Part shown: positions 55,757 through 64,000 of the stretch, in pieces
How positions within the stretch are numbered: the stretch's first letter is position 1
Layout: the number at the start of each line of letters is the position of its first letter
From: Streptosporangium roseum DSM 43021
Lineage (GTDB): Bacteria; Actinomycetota; Actinomycetes; Streptosporangiales; Streptosporangiaceae
Assembly: GCF_000024865.1 (NCBI RefSeq)
Contig: NC_013595.1
Location: 5,208,001 to 5,272,000 of the forward strand
Direction of reading: 5' to 3'
DNA: 64,000 nt
Position numbers and translations under genes: made by a program
The notes under the pieces: generated by a model
What the model saw: only the letters and a program-made list of their open reading frames with translations
Told to the model about the DNA's origin: nothing
Databases searched by the model: none

Positions 55757-56704
55757 CAGGACCGATTCGACACACCTTTCCTACATTGGAAAACGTCCCA
55801 GCTGACGTGGCAGACACCCAACGGCTCATGTAGATCACCTGGCATAGTCGTGCGCCGGTCAGGGGCGTCGTGGTCGTCGCGGCCCGAGAGATGGCCGTCG
55901 GCCCGCGGCCCTCAAAGTCACGGCCCTCGCTGCGCTCGCCCTGCGGCCTTGACCGCCGCCATCGCCGACGGCCTGAGGGGCCACCACGACGACCATGCCG
56001 CCCGAACGAGGGAATGGGAGATGAGGGACAAACGCGCGCTGTCACTTCACGCCGCTGCCGAAGGGACGAATCCCAACCAGGTCAGTCCAGATCTTCCCCT
56101 TCTGAGCGGCGCCCGGCCTGGATGGAGGTGAAAATCTGGGCCGGTAATGGAGGCCAGGTGGGTGAGGGTCTCGACGTAGCCGGCGCAGGCCGGTCGGACG
56201 GGAAGCAACAATCACATCCGAACAAAATTTCCCTGGGACTACAAGAACCCCACAAAGCCCCACACCGATGGGGGGCGGCCCCCGGAGCCACTAACACCGC
56301 TGGCCGTCCTGTTGATGCCCAGGCCTCTACATCGGAGGACGTGGAGAAACGGCTCCTGTTCGCAAACCCACGGCCTGACATGCCATCATCAGAGGGATCT
56401 CACCTTGGGTTCCGCACAATGCCCCCTTCAGAATTCGCGAACTCTCGGGGAACCTGGGCTGTCAGCAGCACCTGATCTGGGCGTGGATGTCGGCCAGGAC
56501 GGCGTCGGCGGTCGCGGCCCACGGGCTCGGCGGCCGTCCGCCGTCCGGCGGGGACGACGTGTCCGGCTGCTGGTCACTCATGAGTGCCTCCGGGATGCTC
56601 CTGGGAAATTCGAGAGTAGGGGCGCGGGGCCGGGATCGCTGCTGTGCCGATCAGCCGCACCGCGGCTGCGCGTGCAGGGGAAGAAGGTGGTTGGGCTGCG
56701 GCGC
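55757..56704. other. Intergenic region, no gene recognised
   Basis: Nearly 1 kb without a convincing gene on either strand. Open frames here show no domain, no ribosome binding site and mixed codon character. A pseudogene too decayed to name is possible. Confidence 0.55.
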
Positions 56705-57026
56705 TCATCCGGAGTTACAGGTGGCGGCCGAAGGAGCGTTGACGTCAGCCGGCAGCACATCCAGCGCCGGACCTGAACCTGGAGCCAGTCGGCCGCCGGA
56801 GCCGGCCACCACGCCGATACCGGCGTCGATCAGATCGGCGCGGGTGAGCACGATGCGCCCGGCGCGACCGTCCAGCACGTCATCGAGGGCGACAACAGGG
56901 GCGGCCCGCGCCATCGGCCATCAGCGCCGTAGGAGCGCTTGAACCCAGGGCCGCCCGGACCGCTGCGGGCAGCAGCAGCGCGGCGGCGTGGGTACGGGTG
57001 ATGCGCGGCGGGCGGTGAGGCGGCAT
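56705..57026 (-). pseudogene. Small unknown protein, apparently frameshifted
   Basis: An ATG at 57026 follows GAAAGGAAGG at good spacing and begins MPPHRPPRITRTHAAALLLP. Around 56910 the sense moves to another frame (ARAAPVVALDDVLDGRAGRI, VLTRADLIDAGIGVVAGSGG) that ends at 56705. Joined, they would give a protein of about 105 residues. The family is unknown. Confidence 0.35.
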
Positions 57027-57257
57027 GAAGCCTTCCTTTCGAGCGGGTCGTCTCGGGCGGGTGGTTCAGGGCGCAGGGGCCGCCCGGCCGATCCCCCTCC
57101 CCCGTCCTGGATGCCGTGCAGGCGCCACGTGGCGCCGCACGGCGTCGATCACCGAAGGCCCCCGCTCCGCGCCGGCCCTGATCCGGCGCCCGGATGCGCG
57201 CCGCGGACGAGCACCGCGGCGATGTCGACCCAGGCGGGACCCCGGTGGTGCGGGACG

Positions 57258-57570
57258 TCAAAACGTCATCGGCGCCTCGGTGCCGGTGCCCGCCTCGGCA
57301 CGCAGAACGGGGATCTCGGTCACGATCGGCGGCGGGAGAAAGCGGCCAACGCACCGGGGAGTGCTGACGCCAGCTGTGTGCGGCCAAGACCTCCTCCAGC
57401 CAGGAGGCGACCTCGTGCGGGGGCATGCCGCGTCGGGGCGGGCGCAGCACCTGCTCGGCGTCGGCGTCGGGCAGGCGCAGCTGCCAGCCGCCGGCCGGGC
57501 CGGGCCGGCCCCAGATCCACCGCAGGGTCGCGTACCGCAGGCCGGGCGTGCACCGCACCTCCTCGCTCAC
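57258..57570 (-). CDS. Unknown small protein, third gene of a coupled set
   Basis: GTG 57570 overlaps the stop of the preceding gene (GTGA) and begins VSEEVRCTPGLRYATLRWIW. The first 75 or so residues (to LEEVLAAHSWRQHSPVRWPL) look like real protein. After that the frame runs on to 56830 with a very Arg/Pro-rich, unlikely composition, whereas a one-base shift near 57330 gives IVTEIPVLRAEAGTGTEAPM and a stop at 57258. I prefer the shorter, possibly frameshifted version. No family is recognised. Confidence 0.4.
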
Positions 57571-58250
57571 TGCTCCTCCCCCAGGGCTTCATCGACCACC
57601 TGGGTCGCCCGTGTGATGCGCGGCTTGTGGTAGGCGTCGGCGATGTGGCCGTTCTCCGTCCGGCGGTGGGTGCCCGCGATGGCCTGGCAGGTGGAACACC
57701 TCTCCTGTTGGGCCTGGTCCTGGATCGCTGCCTGCCGGGCCGCGGCCCGCCGCCGGGCGGCGCGCGCTGACTCCCACTCCCCCACACCGGGGATGCCGTT
57801 GAGCCCGTCGAGGTAGGCGATGCCCGGCTCCTCGTCGCGCCAGGGCAGGTCGTCGGAGACCGGCGCCAGTAGCTGGTGCAGCGACAGCACGGTGGACAGC
57901 CGTTTGCCCCACTGCTGCCGGTCGGAGCCGTGCGCGCGGGCTCCCCACGATTCCCGGTTGGGCAGGTAGGGCCGCAGCGGCTGCCATGCGGAGATGACCG
58001 TGTCGGCTCGCGCGAGGTTCTGGCCGAACCTGCCCGGCTCCTCGGCCATCGCGTCCAGCCGATCGCAGATGTTGGCGCCGAGTTCGATCGGCACGGTCGG
58101 GGTTTCGGCGGCGAGCGCGAGCTGGCGCAGCCACACCCGGGCAGCGTCCAGGTGCACGGCGAGCTCGTCCATGGTGATGCGCTCCCCACAGCGCAGGTGC
58201 TCGGTGTTGGCCGGGTCCGTCGAGAGCTGCGTCTTGCGGTCGGTGCTCAC
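57567..58250 (-). CDS. Unknown protein, second gene of a coupled set
   Basis: The 227-residue protein from GTG 58250 begins VSTDRKTQLSTDPANTEHLR and is mostly helical, with ELAVHLDAARVWLRQLALAA, LGANICDRLDAMAEEPGRFG and a Cys pair in ERCSTCQAIAGTH that suggests a small metal-binding knuckle. No enzyme motif is visible. It is coupled by GTGA overlaps to genes on both sides, which implies that the three proteins act together or are made in fixed ratio. Confidence 0.65.
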   Translation of the reverse strand: MSTDRKTQLSTDPANTEHLRCGERITMDELAVHLDAARVWLRQLALAAETPTVPIELGANICDRLDAMAEEPGRFGQNLARADTVISAWQPLRPYLPNRESWGARAHGSDRQQWGKRLSTVLSLHQLLAPVSDDLPWRDEEPGIAYLDGLNGIPGVGEWESARAARRRAAARQAAIQDQAQQERCSTCQAIAGTHRRTENGHIADAYHKPRITRATQVVDEALGEEQ

Positions 58251-58708
58251 AGGAACCTCACCCGGGCGACCACGGCCCGCAGCGGGCCGGCGCCGGCCGC
58301 CGCCGTCAACGCGTCGGCGGGCGTGGCGTGGCTGCGGACGGCGGCGGCCGGGCCGCACAGCAGGACGTGCTCGGTGCGGTCGAGGAGGTGCCACCAGTCG
58401 TCAGGGAGCTTGGTCACCTCGGGTGCTTCTCGCAGGACAACGTCGCTCCAGCCCTCATGATCCACGTGGGCGATCGTTTCCATCGACTGGGTGGCGATGT
58501 TCATCCGCAGCCGCCAGGCCGGGTCCGGCTCTGGGATGACGCTCAGGTCCCATTCCGGCCAGCCGTACCGGCTGCGCAGGTCGTCGGCTCCGGCACCGGG
58601 TGTCTCCGGTTCCAGGATCACGATGGGCAACGGGCCACCGTGGGAGATGTGCACCGTGGGTTCCGCAGCTGAACCGCTACGCCGCCAGGGAGCACGGAAC
58701 GTCACCAT
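58247..58708 (-). CDS. Unknown protein, first gene of a coupled set
   Basis: The 153-residue protein begins MVTFRAPWRRSGSAAEPTVH and contains PLPIVILEPETPGAGADDLR and DDWWHLLDRTEHVLLCGPAA. Composition suggests a soluble alpha/beta protein. No family is recognised. Its stop overlaps the GTG start of the second gene. Confidence 0.6.
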   Translation of the reverse strand: MVTFRAPWRRSGSAAEPTVHISHGGPLPIVILEPETPGAGADDLRSRYGWPEWDLSVIPEPDPAWRLRMNIATQSMETIAHVDHEGWSDVVLREAPEVTKLPDDWWHLLDRTEHVLLCGPAAAVRSHATPADALTAAAGAGPLRAVVARVRFL

Positions 58709-58895
58709 CAGGGCTTAGGGGGCGACAACTCGCGACAGTTGAATATGTGACTCCACCAGTACGGGACCCCCGAAAGTCGCAGAGATCCGAACCGGCTTAG
58801 TGATCTTGTCGAGGAACGTTGGCGGTCTCAAGGGATCAATGCATCACCGTTCTTGATCAGGACAGCGCGGGAGGGCGGGAGGCGGAGGCTTGTGT

Positions 58896-58950
58896 CTCCT
58901 GACAGAATGAGGGCGGCCGTGCCCGAGAACATGATCGATCGTCGAACCGG
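58896..58950 (+). repeat. 55-bp repeat, inverted copy at 59682-59736
   Basis: The sequence starts CTCCTGACAGAATGAGGGCG and matches the complement of 59682-59736 with a handful of mismatches. Both copies read as the start of the same short peptide (MRAA(V/A)PENM), probably the leader of an IS5-type transposase. Confidence 0.8.
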
Positions 58951-59070
58951 GTGCGAGGAAGGGCGAGCAACCACCGTGGATCGGGCCCGATGAGCTCTGG
59001 CAACGCATCGAGTCGTTGCTACTGACGACCGAACGCCGCTACCGCAATCCCGGACGCAAGCGGAGCCTTA
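58924..59070 (+). pseudogene. N-terminal remnant of an IS5-family transposase
   Basis: The frame reads PWIGPDELWQRIESLLLTTE, then RRYRNPGRKR, which is the N-terminal DUF4096-type segment of IS5-family transposases. It stops abruptly near 59070 and no catalytic domain follows. Confidence 0.6.
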
Positions 59071-59116
59071 TTGGGTATGGGGCGAAAAGCGGGCAGGGAG
59101 TACAGCAGACACGATG

Positions 59117-59629
59117 TCAGTTGTCCCGCGTCACGCCGCGCCCTCCCCGCCGGGCGGCAACGAGGAGTGCGATGGCGCTGACCGCGTAGGCGATGGGCGC
59201 CAGCGCCCAGACCCCTCCGTCCGGGTGCGTACCGAAGTAGAAGTCCGGTTGGCTGCCGGCGAACATGTCCGCGGTCGCGTCCGCCGGTGGAAGGGTTACT
59301 GGAAGTTCTGTCAGCACGAACACCAGATGGAGCAGCGCCAGGACGCCGCAGATTCCACTGATGGCACCGACGAGCGTGCGAGATCTTGCCACGGCGCCGA
59401 CACCCGTCAGAAGCGGCAGGACGCCGATGACGAAGACGTCCAGGGCTATGAGATTCCGCGCCGAGGGCCCGACGAAGGAGATGGCGATCGACATCAAAGG
59501 CAAGGGAGGAGGGGCCCCTCCGCCCTCCGTCGTAGCGAGCAACGCCCACGGCACCAGCGAAGCGCTCACCGCCACCACGGACCACGCCCACGAACGACGA
59601 CTCGCTGGCACGTTCCTCCACGTCAGCAC
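59117..59629 (-). CDS. Small membrane protein, unknown function
   Basis: About 170 residues with four likely membrane segments: SVVAVSASLVPWALLA, LIALDVFVIGVLPLLTGVGA, LVGAISGICGVLALLHLVFV and ALAPIAYAVSAIALLVAARR. The start is uncertain: GTG 59629, or GTG 59611 just after GGAGG. The frame is open to 59767, but the upstream part lies in a repeat related to an IS5-type element and is unlikely to be native. I do not recognise a family. Confidence 0.6.
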   Translation of the reverse strand: MLTWRNVPASRRSWAWSVVAVSASLVPWALLATTEGGGAPPPLPLMSIAISFVGPSARNLIALDVFVIGVLPLLTGVGAVARSRTLVGAISGICGVLALLHLVFVLTELPVTLPPADATADMFAGSQPDFYFGTHPDGGVWALAPIAYAVSAIALLVAARRGGRGVTRDN

Positions 59630-59681
59630 GGGAAGATCGTATAGGACACTTTCCGGAGTTGCCCCGGTTCGGGTAGGCCAT

Positions 59682-59736
59682 CCGGTCCAACGACCGCTCA
59701 TGTTCTCGGGCGCGGCCGCCCTCATTCTGTCAGGAG
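59682..59736 (-). repeat. 55-bp repeat, inverted copy of 58896-58950
   Basis: This is the partner of the repeat at 58896-58950. Next to it, 59655-59671 reads GGAGTTGCCCCGGTTCG, the same as the outer 17 bases of one IS3 end in this window, so the junction is a composite of mobile-element ends. Confidence 0.8.
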
Positions 59737-59919
59737 TTATACGGGCAGCCCTCGCGACGTTCACCACCTGGATGGATCTGCTCGATCAGGCGCAGCGGTC
59801 GGGGTGCGCGGGCTGCTTCCGACGATCGCCAGGACCCCCATGGCGCGCTGGCGCCGACGCGCGACGGCCGTGTGAGCCTTTCCGTTGTCTCGCGTAGATT
59901 CGAAGGAGCCTGCCCGGAT

Positions 59920-60498
59920 TCACGCGGAAGCGACCCAACCGTCCACCAGGGTGCAGAGCTGATCCAGGGCGGCCTCCACACGTTCACGATCGCCGGTCGT
60001 GAGGAAGTCGATCTGCAGCCCCGTGTACGCCGAATTGGCCAGCGTGGAGATGCGCAACGCGTCGGCTTGCGGCATGCCCCGCTCGCACAGGAGTCCCGCC
60101 ACGAACTCCGAGCGGTCCGCCAGCAGCCTGGGCACGTGACCCGCCAACTTGCCCGCCGCGGCCAGGCCCTCGATCTCATGGATCAGGCGGGCGATCGGCA
60201 GGTTCTCCTCCTGCGTCTGCCAGTCCCAGGTGCGCCGGATGATCGTGCCCACGCTGTCGGAGCCCATCCAGCCCGGCAGCGAGCGCAACCAGGCCCGGTG
60301 CCGCTCGTCCAGGCGTTCCATGGTCGCCGAGAGCAGGGCCTCCTTGTCGGCGAAGTGGTGGGTCAGCACGCGGGTGGACTTGCCCAGGTGCTGGGCCAGC
60401 GGGCGCATCGACAGCGTGGAGAGGCCATGGCCGGTCAGGTAGTCGACGATCTGGTCGAGCAACTCCGCGCGGCGGTGCGGGTCGGCGGTCCTGGCCAT
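59920..60498 (-). CDS. TetR-family transcriptional regulator
   Basis: The 192-residue protein has the TetR helix-turn-helix in residues 10-55 (LLDQIVDYLTGHGLSTLSMR, then HLGKSTRVLTHHFADKEALL) and an all-helical ligand-binding C-terminus. It is divergent from the MFS exporter gene, with 82 bp between the two starts, so it most likely represses the exporter and itself and is released by the exporter's substrate. Confidence 0.88.
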   Translation of the reverse strand: MARTADPHRRAELLDQIVDYLTGHGLSTLSMRPLAQHLGKSTRVLTHHFADKEALLSATMERLDERHRAWLRSLPGWMGSDSVGTIIRRTWDWQTQEENLPIARLIHEIEGLAAAGKLAGHVPRLLADRSEFVAGLLCERGMPQADALRISTLANSAYTGLQIDFLTTGDRERVEAALDQLCTLVDGWVASA

Positions 60499-60548
60499 CG
60501 CTTATCCCTTTGACGTCATTGAGGTGACGACTGTTACCTTATCTGGGA

Positions 60549-60558
60549 AACGATCGTT
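60549..60558. promoter_or_regulatory. Candidate TetR operator between tetR and the MFS gene
   Basis: AACGATCGTT is a perfect 10-base palindrome. It is part of two direct repeats, ACGA(C/T)(T/C)GTTACCTTA (60526-60540 and 60550-60564). A possible -35 TTGACG (60510-60515) and -10 TACCTT (60535-60540) lie just upstream, so a bound repressor would block the exporter promoter. Confidence 0.45.
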
Positions 60559-60579
60559 ACCTTAATTGAGGGGACAGCT

Positions 60580-61818
60580 GTGTCCGTCGCCGTACCACAG
60601 CGTGTGCGACTGCCCGCGTGGCTGCTCGCCCTGGTGTTCACCACGTTCGTGTTCGCCACCGACGACTACGTGATCGCCGGCGTGCTGCCCGCGATCTCCG
60701 CGGACCTGGGCGTCAGCGAGGCGGCGGGCGGGCAGCTCGTCACCGTCTTCTCGCTGGCGTTCGCGCTGGCGGCGCCCGTGGCGTCCGTGGTGACCGCGAC
60801 CTGGCCGCGGCGCGCTCTGCTCACCTGGGCGTTGGCGCTGTTCGTCGTGGCGAATTGGGCCAGCGCGTTCACGACCTCGTACGCGCTGCTGATGGGGCTG
60901 CGGGTGCTGGCCGCGTTGGCGGCGGCGGCCGTCGTTCCCGCCGCGTACGCCATCGCGACCGCCCTGGCCCCCGAAGGCCGGCAGGGGCGCTACCTGGCGC
61001 TGGTGATGGGCGGGCTGACCGGGTCGCTCGCGCTCGGCGTGCCCCTCGGCACCTGGGTGGGCGGCGCGTTCGGCTGGCAGGCGACGTTCGGGCTCGGCGG
61101 AGCACTGGGGCTTGTCGCATTGGTGGCGATCCGGAGCACGCTGCCCGAGCAGCCCCCCGCGCCCGCCATGCCGATCCGGGATCGGCTGAGGCCGCTGGCC
61201 CGGCCTCAGGTGCTGCTGGGGATGCTCGGGATCGCGGCGATCGTGCTGGGCAGCATGATGGTACTGACCTACCTCGCACCGTTCCTGCGTGACCTGGCCG
61301 GCGCCGGACCGACCGAGCTGGGGTGGGTGTTCGTGCTGGCCGGCCTCGCCGGGCTCGCGGGCGGGCAGCTCGGCGGGCGCGCTACCGACCGGTGGGGGGC
61401 CGATCGGGCGCTGATCACCGGAGTCGCGGGGTTCGCGGCGGTGATGGCGATCTTCAGCGCCTGTTGGTTCCTGCGGCCGGTTCCGTTGCTCGCGCTGCTG
61501 CCGCTGCTGCTGGTGTGGGCCGCCGTTTCGTGGTGGATCCCGCCGCCCGCCCAGACCCGCCTGCTCGCCCTGGCCGGGCCGGCGGGGCCGCAGGCGCTCG
61601 CGCTCAACAGCAGCGCCGTCTACGTCGGGGTGTCGGGCGGAGGCGCGCTCGGCGGGCTCGTACTCGACGGGCACGGAAGCGGCTGGCTGCCCGCCGTGGC
61701 GGCCGGCGTCGAGCTGGCCGCCCTCGCCCTCTTCTGGCTGGCCGGACGGGCCCCGCGCCCGCGACGGTCCCGCCCTGGCTCCGACGCGGCCAACCTCGTC
61801 TCCCGGAACGAGTCGTGA
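60580..61818 (+). CDS. MFS exporter, probably drug efflux (DHA1-type)
   Basis: The 412-residue protein from GTG 60580 has about 12 membrane segments. The N-terminus FATDDYVIAGVLPAISADLG and the loop ATWPRRALLTWALALFVVAN fit the DHA1/Cml-type proton antiporters. The motif C-like segment GGLTGSLALGVPLGTWVGGA in TM5 marks exporters. The GAGGGGA site lies 6-7 nt upstream. With the divergent TetR gene it forms a substrate-inducible efflux unit. Confidence 0.9.
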   Translation: MSVAVPQRVRLPAWLLALVFTTFVFATDDYVIAGVLPAISADLGVSEAAGGQLVTVFSLAFALAAPVASVVTATWPRRALLTWALALFVVANWASAFTTSYALLMGLRVLAALAAAAVVPAAYAIATALAPEGRQGRYLALVMGGLTGSLALGVPLGTWVGGAFGWQATFGLGGALGLVALVAIRSTLPEQPPAPAMPIRDRLRPLARPQVLLGMLGIAAIVLGSMMVLTYLAPFLRDLAGAGPTELGWVFVLAGLAGLAGGQLGGRATDRWGADRALITGVAGFAAVMAIFSACWFLRPVPLLALLPLLLVWAAVSWWIPPPAQTRLLALAGPAGPQALALNSSAVYVGVSGGGALGGLVLDGHGSGWLPAVAAGVELAALALFWLAGRAPRPRRSRPGSDAANLVSRNES

Positions 61819-62182
61819 CACCGGTCAGGTCACTTGCCGCCTTTCACGCGGTCCCCTCGGCCGTCCCACCGCCTGGCGCACGATTGGATCCGCCCTTGCC
61901 CTCTGCCGCCCGCCGAGACCGTACCCGAGGGTTTTCCCCGGCCAGGCGGTCAGCCAGTCTCCATCAGCCGTCGCTGCCGGCAAAATCACGTCCCTCTCGC
62001 TCAGGGCATCTGCCCAGCCGCCGACACGTGGCAGGCACGAGGCGGCACCGCCACTACGGTGCGGAGCGGCAGGAGGTGATCGGCCCGGATCATGGGACCG
62101 TTTCGGCAAGTGTGCGCTGAATTCTGCGCATGTCGCCGTTCCTGCTCTACGCGACCCGGTGAACGTTTCCGGTCACGGCGGC
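61819..62182. other. Intergenic region, no gene recognised
   Basis: These 364 bases between the MFS gene and the IS630-3 remnant show no convincing gene. Confidence 0.6.
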
Positions 62183-62184
62183 TA

Positions 62185-62800
62185 GTGTCCTGCGCCTGAA
62201 ATTCGTCGGCAATGTCGAGCGAGGGATTCGAGGACCTCCTCCGCGCTCTTCTCCCACACGAACGGCTTGGGATCCTCGTTCGACTGGCTGATCCAGTCGC
62301 GGATGTCGGCCCCCAGCCTTTGCACGCTCTTGTGGGCTCCGCGCCTGATCAACTGGTCGGCCAGAAAGCCGGACCACCGCTCGACCTGGTCGACCCACGA
62401 CGAACCGGTAGGGGTGAAGCGCCGATGGCGGGCCGGCCACGCCTTGATCGCCGGAGCCTTGTGCGTGCCGCAGGTGTTGCAGATCAGATGCACCTCCAGT
62501 TCGGCGGGCACCGCCATGTCGATCATGATCAGGAACTTCTTGAACTCCGCGGCGCGATGCCGGCGGTGCAACTCGCCGATGACGGTCCCATCGGCGACGT
62601 TGAACGCGGCGAACAGGCTGGTGATCCCAGCCGTCCAACCCACCCTGGGCGAACGCCACTCGCCACTTACGCACCGTTGCCAACGCCACCCCCAGATCCC
62701 GCGCAACCTGCGCGTTACTCGCCCCCGGCTCGGCGCATGCCAATACGATCTTCGCTCGGATCGCCAACCTCGACGGCTGCGCCGACAAACCGATCGGCTG
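62185..62800 (-). pseudogene. IS630-family element remnant with internal deletion (IS630-3)
   Basis: The outer end GTGTCCTGCGCCTGAAATTC at 62185 next to TA matches IS630-1. Reading inward, the C-terminal half of the transposase is present (SLFAAFNVADGTVIGELHRR through SSWVDQVERWSGFLADQLIR). Then, in another frame, a short N-terminal piece follows (LAIRAKIVLACAEPGASNAQ and VARDLGVALATVRKWRVAFA). The segment between, including the first catalytic Asp, is deleted, and HLICNTCGTHK has Asn-Thr-Cys in place of the usual Asp-Asn-Tyr, so the second catalytic Asp is also lost. It is inactive. Confidence 0.8.
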
Positions 62801-62879
62801 AGGACGGGTCCACGACCCGTACGCCCTCTCCCGGCGCAGCCGCCAGTTCCGCTCGCAATTGCGTGGCGGCGTCGGCGCA

Positions 62880-63231
62880 CGGCAACTGGAACACCCGCTG
62901 GCGTGACCAGGTGCGCTTCGACCCCAGCGGCACCCACCCGAAGATCGTCTACCACAAGGACGGCGGTTCGACGCACACCTTCCGCTTCGCCAACGCCGCC
63001 GATGACACGGTGGAGAACCACGCCGGCGGATGGTTTTACCCGCGCCTGATCGGCTGGAACGGCCACCTGGGTATTTCCAATGGAGATGTCCGTTTCCGGA
63101 ACACGTTCGTGTACCACTCCAACTTCGGCGAGGCCCACCTCGAGATCGGCACAGCTTCCATGGAGGCCCGGCTCGAACGAGCCGAGCCCGGAGGCATCCC
63201 GTTCGCCCCCAAAGGCCCCTGGTCCTGGTAA
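62880..63231 (+). pseudogene. C-terminal remnant of an unknown beta-rich protein
   Basis: The frame ending at 63231 encodes NWNTRWRDQVRFDPSGTHPK, VENHAGGWFYPRLIGWNGHL and FRNTFVYHSNFGEAHLEIGT up to FAPKGPWSW. It is rich in aromatic residues and short strands, like a sugar-binding or jelly-roll end. The 5' part was replaced by the IS630-3 remnant. I do not recognise the family. Confidence 0.5.
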
Positions 63232-63255
63232 CGAATCGCCACCAAGGAGATAGCG

Positions 63256-63861
63256 ATGAGCACCACAGATACCGGCCTCGGCAGCTTCGACATGAAGATC
63301 GAGGTGATCGTCCTGCCCGTCTCCGACGTCGAGCGGGCGACGGAGTTCTACCGCAGGATCGGCTGGAGGCAGGATGTCACGCCGCCCGGGGTCGAGCAGT
63401 TCACGCCGCCTGGTTCACCGGGTTCGGTGCACTTCGGGGAGAACATCACCTCGGCTGCGCCCGGCTCGGCCAGGGCGTACGTGATCGTCTCCGACATCGA
63501 GGCCGCCAGGCGCGCGCTGGTCGCGGCCGGCGTCGACGTCGGCGAGATCTTCCACCGCACCCCGGACGGGCAGGCGGACGGCCTGGATCCGGAGCGCCAC
63601 ACCTACAACTCCCTCGCCACCTTCAGCGACCCCGACGGCAACACCTGGGTCATGCAGGAGGTCACGACCCGGCTGCCCGGGCGTGTGGACCCGGCTCCGG
63701 CCTCGTACACCTCCGTGGGCGAACTGGCCGAGGCGCTGCGGCGGGCCGAGACCGCCCACGGCGAGCACGAGAAGCGCACCGGCGAACCTGACGCGGACTG
63801 GCCGAGCTGGTACGCCGCATACATGATCGCCGAGCAGGCCGGGACGGAGCTGCCCACCTAA
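63256..63861 (+). CDS. VOC-superfamily (glyoxalase/bleomycin resistance/dioxygenase fold) protein
   Basis: The 201-residue protein has one VOC module in residues about 10-140: KIEVIVLPVSDVERATEFYR (first strand-helix, lacking a His ligand at the start), VIVSDIEAARRALVAAGVDV and the closing FSDPDGNTWVMQEV with the Glu ligand. A C-terminal helical extension of about 50 residues (LAEALRRAETAHGEHEKRTG) follows. AAGGAG lies 9 nt upstream of the ATG at 63256. Function cannot be assigned beyond the fold; metal binding is doubtful with the His missing. Confidence 0.85.
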   Translation: MSTTDTGLGSFDMKIEVIVLPVSDVERATEFYRRIGWRQDVTPPGVEQFTPPGSPGSVHFGENITSAAPGSARAYVIVSDIEAARRALVAAGVDVGEIFHRTPDGQADGLDPERHTYNSLATFSDPDGNTWVMQEVTTRLPGRVDPAPASYTSVGELAEALRRAETAHGEHEKRTGEPDADWPSWYAAYMIAEQAGTELPT

Positions 63862-63886
63862 CCGTGTTGGACATGCCGCCCTTCGC

Positions 63887-64000
63887 TCAGCCGAGCCGGC
63901 TCCGGATGATTCCGGCGAGGGCCGGATATCCGGCTTTGTTGGGGTGTGGCAGGAATACGACAGAAACGCACCACACCGGGCCCTGACCGGATAGAAGCTG
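63887..64000 (-). CDS. SGNH/GDSL-type hydrolase, C-terminal end, cut by window edge
   Basis: The reverse strand entering from the right edge reads GPVWCVSVVFLPHPNKAGYP, then ALAGIIRSRLG and a stop at 63887-63889. HPNxxGY is the block V His motif of SGNH lipases and esterases, which contains the catalytic His. Everything upstream of it lies outside the window. Confidence 0.65.
   Translation of the reverse strand, partial: QLLSGQGPVWCVSVVFLPHPNKAGYPALAGIIRSRLG

Noticed and set aside
60562..61821. A 419-codon reverse frame across the MFS exporter
   Set aside because: The forward frame has 12 membrane segments and exporter motifs; the reverse frame is low-complexity Arg/Gln/Gly.

Overview
The window is high-GC DNA with frequent GTG starts, translationally coupled ATGA/GTGA gene junctions, PadR/GntR/TetR/GbsR/AraC-type regulators and actinobacterial-type insertion sequences. 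It most resembles an actinomycete chromosome, probably of the Streptosporangiales (Nonomuraea/Streptosporangium-like) or a related filamentous lineage. The assignment rests on style and protein flavour, not on a marker gene: no rRNA, tRNA or CRISPR array was seen. The window is an insertion-sequence sink. I count three IS630-type elements (one intact, one split in two, one scrambled), two IS3-type copies in inverted orientation, two IS110-type elements, IS5-type elements in several states of decay, an IS427-type element with a -1 frameshift heptamer, an ISL3 remnant, an intact IS1182-type element and a complete 6.9 kb Tn3-family transposon. Many native genes are truncated or broken by them.

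Layout. 0-4.8 kb: start of a cation P-type ATPase, a decayed IS5 copy, an XRE/FMN-barrel regulator, then IS630 and IS3 elements. 4.8-7.9 kb: PadR regulator plus a two-gene ABC exporter. 8-12 kb: two IS110 elements around a small secreted protein and a ricin-lectin-like protein. 12.4-14.7 kb: alpha/beta hydrolase converging on a KtrB/TrkH potassium channel subunit. 15.4-19.8 kb: GbsR/MarR regulator divergent from a CocE hydrolase - NAD epimerase - FAD monooxygenase operon. 20.3-24.6 kb: an APC permease killed by an amber codon and an IS630 insertion, then IS3 and IS5. The two IS3 copies and the two halves of one IS630 element suggest that 4.76-22.52 kb was inverted by recombination.

24.7-35.8 kb is the most coherent functional unit. 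A FadR-type regulator with a candidate operator precedes a complete branched-chain-type ABC importer. Co-directional, largely overlapping genes follow for a creatininase-fold amidohydrolase, a two-subunit class III (LigAB-type) extradiol dioxygenase, an ACMSD-type decarboxylase/hydrolase, an isochorismatase-type amidase and a meta-cleavage-product hydrolase. This looks like an uptake and ring-cleavage pathway for an aromatic or N-heteroaromatic acid whose substrate I cannot name.

36-47.4 kb is mobile DNA: IS1182, then an integrase-like gene split by the Tn3-family transposon, whose cargo is a GlxA-type regulator, a DUF1330 protein and a nadC remnant. 49.0-55.7 kb encodes a 2,223-residue signal-less protein with LamG domains, one nested inside another, a coiled coil and a Ser/Thr-rich beta region reminiscent of pore-forming toxins. 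56.7-58.7 kb holds a small set of coupled unknown genes. 59-64 kb has a membrane protein inside a 55 bp inverted repeat, a TetR/MFS efflux pair, an IS630 remnant, a glyoxalase-fold protein and the end of an SGNH hydrolase.
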